A stretch of DNA of 9,767 bases. Origin: Flavobacterium sp. GTDB taxonomy: Bacteria > Bacteroidota > Bacteroidia > Flavobacteriales > Flavobacteriaceae. The notes below the pieces were generated by a model. That model was given only the letters and a program-made list of their open reading frames with translations. It was not told where the DNA came from and made no database searches. A program made the position numbers and the translations under genes. Shown here piece by piece: positions 7,472 to 9,767 of this stretch; the first letter of the stretch is position 1; every line of letters begins with the position of its first letter. The DNA is taken from positions 1 to 9,767 of the forward strand of contig SEBM01000111.1 of NCBI GenBank assembly GCA_004296145.1, in the 5' to 3' direction.

Positions 7472-8497
7472 ATGAAAAAAGGAAATAAATCAGTAATTAT
7501 CTGGCTTTTGTCAGGATGTGTTTTATTATTTTTAATGGTTGTTGTAGGCGGTATTACACGTCTCACGAATTCAGGTTTATCAATGACCGACTGGCATTTG
7601 GTAACGGATACTTTCCCGCCTCTGACAGATGCAAAATGGAATGAAGCTTTTGAGCAGTACAAGAAATTTCCTGAGTATCAAAAAATCAATATTCACAACG
7701 ATTTTCAACTTTCAGATTATAAATTTATCTATTTCTGGGAATGGTTTCACCGTTTTATCGGTCGTATAATTGGTTTAGTATTTTTTGTTCCTTTTGTTTA
7801 TTTTTTAGCTAGAAAAAAACTGGACAAAGAAACCATCAGAAAATGTATTGTTCTTTTGGCAATGGGTGCTTTTCAAGGATTTTTAGGCTGGTTTATGGTT
7901 CGCAGCGGACTTATTGATAATCCGGATGTTAGCCATTTCAGACTTTCATTACACCTTACTTTTGCGTTTATCACTTTTGCTTATACACTTTGGGTGGCAT
8001 TAGATTTAGTTTATCCTGAAAGAAGCATTTACAAAATAGTTCCGCTTCGCAATATTGCGAGATTTGCTTTGGTTGCTTTATTAATTCAGATTATTTACGG
8101 TGGATTTGTTGCGGGTTTAAATGCAGGATTAATTCACAATCACTGGCCTTTAATGAGTGACGGACAGTTTATACACGATTCTGTTTTTATTGAGCAATCT
8201 ACTCTGGCAAAAAACCTTGTTGAAGGAAAAAGCGGGGTTCAGTTTGTACACAGAACTTTTGCTTATGTTGTAGTGGCTTTTATTCTGTTTTTATATTACA
8301 AAAGCACCAAATTTTCGCTCACCAATACACAATCAAACGGAATTAAAACTTTGGTTGTTTTTGTGTTTATTCAGTTTGCATTGGGAGTTTTCACACTATT
8401 ATATAGCGTACCTTTAGCTTTAGGATTAATTCACCAGATTATGGCGTTTTTCCTTTTGAGCGCAATGACTTTTACATTGCATCGTTTGAGCAAATAA
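7472..8497 (+). CDS. ctaA: Heme A synthase, COX15/CtaA family
   Basis: This inner-membrane enzyme oxidises the C8 methyl of heme O to a formyl group, giving heme A for aa3-type cytochrome oxidase (341 aa). About eight membrane segments are visible, near 8-27, 96-113, 125-143, 158-180, 197-216, 261-277, 290-312 and 317-336. Conserved features are GGITRLTNSGLSMTDW (26-41) and four membrane histidines expected to bind heme: H93 (WFHR), H161 (SLHL), H260 (FVHR) and H321 (LIHQ). IHNHWPLM (221-228) fits the COX15 type. The paired cysteines in the first extracellular loop of Bacillus-type CtaA are absent there, which supports the COX15-like subtype. It is probably co-transcribed with cca (21-base gap) and ends at a terminator 19 bases beyond the stop. 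No cytochrome oxidase or ctaB gene is in the window. Confidence 0.95.
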   Translation: MKKGNKSVIIWLLSGCVLLFLMVVVGGITRLTNSGLSMTDWHLVTDTFPPLTDAKWNEAFEQYKKFPEYQKINIHNDFQLSDYKFIYFWEWFHRFIGRIIGLVFFVPFVYFLARKKLDKETIRKCIVLLAMGAFQGFLGWFMVRSGLIDNPDVSHFRLSLHLTFAFITFAYTLWVALDLVYPERSIYKIVPLRNIARFALVALLIQIIYGGFVAGLNAGLIHNHWPLMSDGQFIHDSVFIEQSTLAKNLVEGKSGVQFVHRTFAYVVVAFILFLYYKSTKFSLTNTQSNGIKTLVVFVFIQFALGVFTLLYSVPLALGLIHQIMAFFLLSAMTFTLHRLSK

Positions 8498-8516
8498 AAA
8501 ATATGTTATATAAAAT

Positions 8517-8546
8517 AAAAAAGAGCCTCATTAAGGCTCTTTTTTT
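8517..8546. terminator. Bidirectional terminator between ctaA and the LytTR gene
   Basis: A perfect 12-bp stem (8517-8528 with 8534-8545) has loop CATTA, core GAGCCT/AGGCTC, six A's on the left and six or more T's on the right. It sits 19 bases after the ctaA stop and 27 bases beyond the - strand regulator's stop, so it can serve both convergent units. Confidence 0.92.
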
Positions 8547-8572
8547 ATATCAATTCATTGTAAAGTAAAAGT

Positions 8573-9340
8573 TTATCCCAGCCAGTTTTTAAAATCCTGA
8601 ACCTTTTCACGGCTTACAACTACCTCATCTTCTTTGTATGAAGGCAAAATAACTTTTAATCGTGAATTGGTATACACCTGAATTTCTTTAATTGCCTGAA
8701 GCGGAACAATAAATTTTCTGCTTACGCGAAAAAAATCTTTCTTGTCGAGTTCCTGTTCCAAAATTTCTAAAGTAGAATCAATCAGATAATTTCTGTTATC
8801 GAAAGTATGAATATAAGTTCCTTTGTTTTCACTAAAGAAACATTCGATTTCATCTGTTGTAATAACTTTTAAATGCTGTCCGATTTTAACGGTAAAGCGT
8901 TTTTTATAACTTTTCTCAAAAGGATTGGAAAGCATTTTTCTAATTTGCTCAAAGTCGAGTTGCAGATTGCTGTTTCCGGATTCGGGTTTTGGTAAACGGG
9001 ATTTAAATTTTGTTACCGCAACATCAAGATCATCTTCATCAATTGGTTTCAGGAGATAATCGATGCTGTTAAGTTTAAAAGCTTTTAACGCATATTCGTC
9101 ATACGCTGTGGTAAAAATTATGGCACTTTTAATGTCTACTTTTTCAAAAATTTCAAACGATAAACCGTCAGACAACTGAATGTCAAGAAAAATTAAATCG
9201 GGATGATCATTATTCGAAAACCAATCAATAGATTCTTCTACAGAATGCAACATGGTTTCTACTGTAATATTCAGTTTTTCTAATTTTCGCTGCAGCAATC
9301 TTGCCGCCGGTTTTTCGTCTTCTATAATTAATGTTGTCAT
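8573..9340 (-). CDS. LytTR-family response regulator (AlgR/LytR type)
   Basis: This is a DNA-binding regulator of a two-component system (255 aa). The receiver domain (about 1-115) has the acidic pocket E7/D8, phospho-acceptor D53 (LIFLDIQLSDG), T77/T78 (IFTTAYDEYALKAF) and K98 with P99 (YLLKPID), so it should be phosphorylatable. A linker (about 115-148) leads to the LytTR DNA-binding domain (about 150-253), with IECFFSENKGTYIHTF and FFRVSRKFIVPLQAIKEI typical of the family. The partner would be a LytS-type histidine kinase, which is not in the window but may lie just beyond the right edge. The gene follows a 2TM-domain gene after 23 bases and is probably in one transcript with it. Target genes cannot be told from the sequence. 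Confidence 0.95.
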   Translation of the reverse strand: MTTLIIEDEKPAARLLQRKLEKLNITVETMLHSVEESIDWFSNNDHPDLIFLDIQLSDGLSFEIFEKVDIKSAIIFTTAYDEYALKAFKLNSIDYLLKPIDEDDLDVAVTKFKSRLPKPESGNSNLQLDFEQIRKMLSNPFEKSYKKRFTVKIGQHLKVITTDEIECFFSENKGTYIHTFDNRNYLIDSTLEILEQELDKKDFFRVSRKFIVPLQAIKEIQVYTNSRLKVILPSYKEDEVVVSREKVQDFKNWLG

Positions 9341-9363
9341 TTATTAAAATGCAAGGTTTAAAG

Positions 9364-9735
9364 TTATTTCCATTTATTTTTGGCTTCTTCTTTTTTCATG
9401 TATTCCTGAATTTTTCTTTCTTCCCAATCGTCACTAAAAAAGACATCTCTTCCAAAAACGGATAATGCGTGAGCCAGTAATCCTATTCCCCAAAAAACAG
9501 CTGTAGAATACGTATGCCAGCTAAATAATCCTCCGTCGCGAATATGAACGTGATCACCAAAAATATCTCCGTTTACACTTGCAACAATTATCAGTATGTT
9601 TATGATAATATAAATTCTCAAGTGCGAATAAAAACCCTTTATTCTTTTTACTTTTTTGTATGCAACATTATAACTTTCATCATTACTAAATTCCTGTGCA
9701 TAATCTTCATACATGCGTCTTCTGAATCGTCCCAT
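9364..9735 (-). CDS. Small 2TM-domain membrane protein
   Basis: This 123-residue protein resembles the 2TM domain (PF13239), known mainly from Bacteroidota both as stand-alone proteins and fused to sensor kinases. A basic N-terminus (MGRFRRRMYEDYAQEF) and a helix (YKKVKRIKGFYSHL, 27-40) precede a first membrane segment at about 41-53 (IYIIINILIIVAS). A short loop with DGGLFSWHTYST leads to a second segment at about 79-95 (AVFWGIGLLAHALSVF), then a charged C-terminal helix WEERKIQEYMKKEEAKNKWK. Biochemical function of the domain is unknown. Its place directly ahead of the LytTR gene suggests a part in that sensory system. The ATG at 9735 is used; the Met at residue 8 is possible but would drop the basic residues. 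Confidence 0.85.
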   Translation of the reverse strand: MGRFRRRMYEDYAQEFSNDESYNVAYKKVKRIKGFYSHLRIYIIINILIIVASVNGDIFGDHVHIRDGGLFSWHTYSTAVFWGIGLLAHALSVFGRDVFFSDDWEERKIQEYMKKEEAKNKWK

Positions 9736-9750
9736 TTTATTTTGAATTAA

Positions 9751-9767
9751 TTATTGCCATTTATTTC
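9751..9767 (-). CDS. Possible C-terminus of an upstream gene, cut by the right edge
   Basis: All three - strand frames entering from the right edge stop before the 2TM start. One of them reads N-K-W-Q-stop (9765 down to 9751), resembling the NKWK C-terminus of the 2TM protein downstream. It may be the tail of a second 2TM-domain protein, lying 15 bases ahead of the next start codon. Four residues are very weak evidence; another frame reads E-I-N-G-N-N-stop. Confidence 0.25.

Noticed and set aside
7399..7662. - strand ORF of 87 codons across the cca-ctaA junction
   Set aside because: It is antisense to the start of ctaA, where the GGITRLTNSGLSM motif proves the + frame; no recognisable product.
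9544..9750. + strand ORF of 68 codons opposite the 2TM gene
   Set aside because: The - strand frame has the clear 2TM pattern; the + strand translation is low-complexity Ile/Asn/Tyr/Phe-rich.

Overview
The window looks like an ordinary chromosomal stretch of a Flavobacterium-like member of the Bacteroidota. The evidence is the low-GC, A/T-ending codon use, the near absence of Shine-Dalgarno sequences, TAnnTTTG-type -7 promoter boxes, a 2TM-domain/LytTR regulator pair, and A/T-rich intergenic repeats of the 'TTGCCAC...AATTCGTGGCAA' and 'CTTTGCG' kind. No mobile element, CRISPR array, tRNA, rRNA or phage gene was seen.

Left (1-4661): a complete tripartite efflux operon on the + strand. It starts with a TetR-type repressor cut by the left edge. 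Then come a TolC-like outer-membrane channel whose start overlaps the tetR stop, an EmrA/HlyD-like periplasmic adaptor, and an EmrB-like 14-TM MFS transporter. A strong hairpin terminator follows. Together the three structural genes would form an inner membrane-periplasm-outer membrane drug or toxic-compound exporter. The repressor is encoded in the same transcript, which suggests autoregulation.

Middle (4662-6022): a repeat-rich spacer, then yaaA (peroxide-stress protein) on the - strand. A 415-base divergent intergenic region follows. It holds a 163-base nested inverted repeat and a probable -7 promoter box for each flanking gene.

Right of centre (6023-8545): a CCA-adding tRNA nucleotidyltransferase with an HD domain. 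Its only plausible start is a GTG lying inside a partial copy of the intergenic repeat. It is followed 21 bases later by a COX15/CtaA heme A synthase for cytochrome oxidase maturation, then a bidirectional terminator.

Right end (8573-9767, - strand): a LytTR response regulator preceded by a small 2TM-domain membrane protein. The last bases may hold the C-terminus of a second 2TM-type protein transcribed ahead of them.

I found no convincing new system. The items most worth a second look are the nested inverted repeat, the repeat-embedded cca start codon, and the possible tandem 2TM arrangement next to the LytTR regulator.
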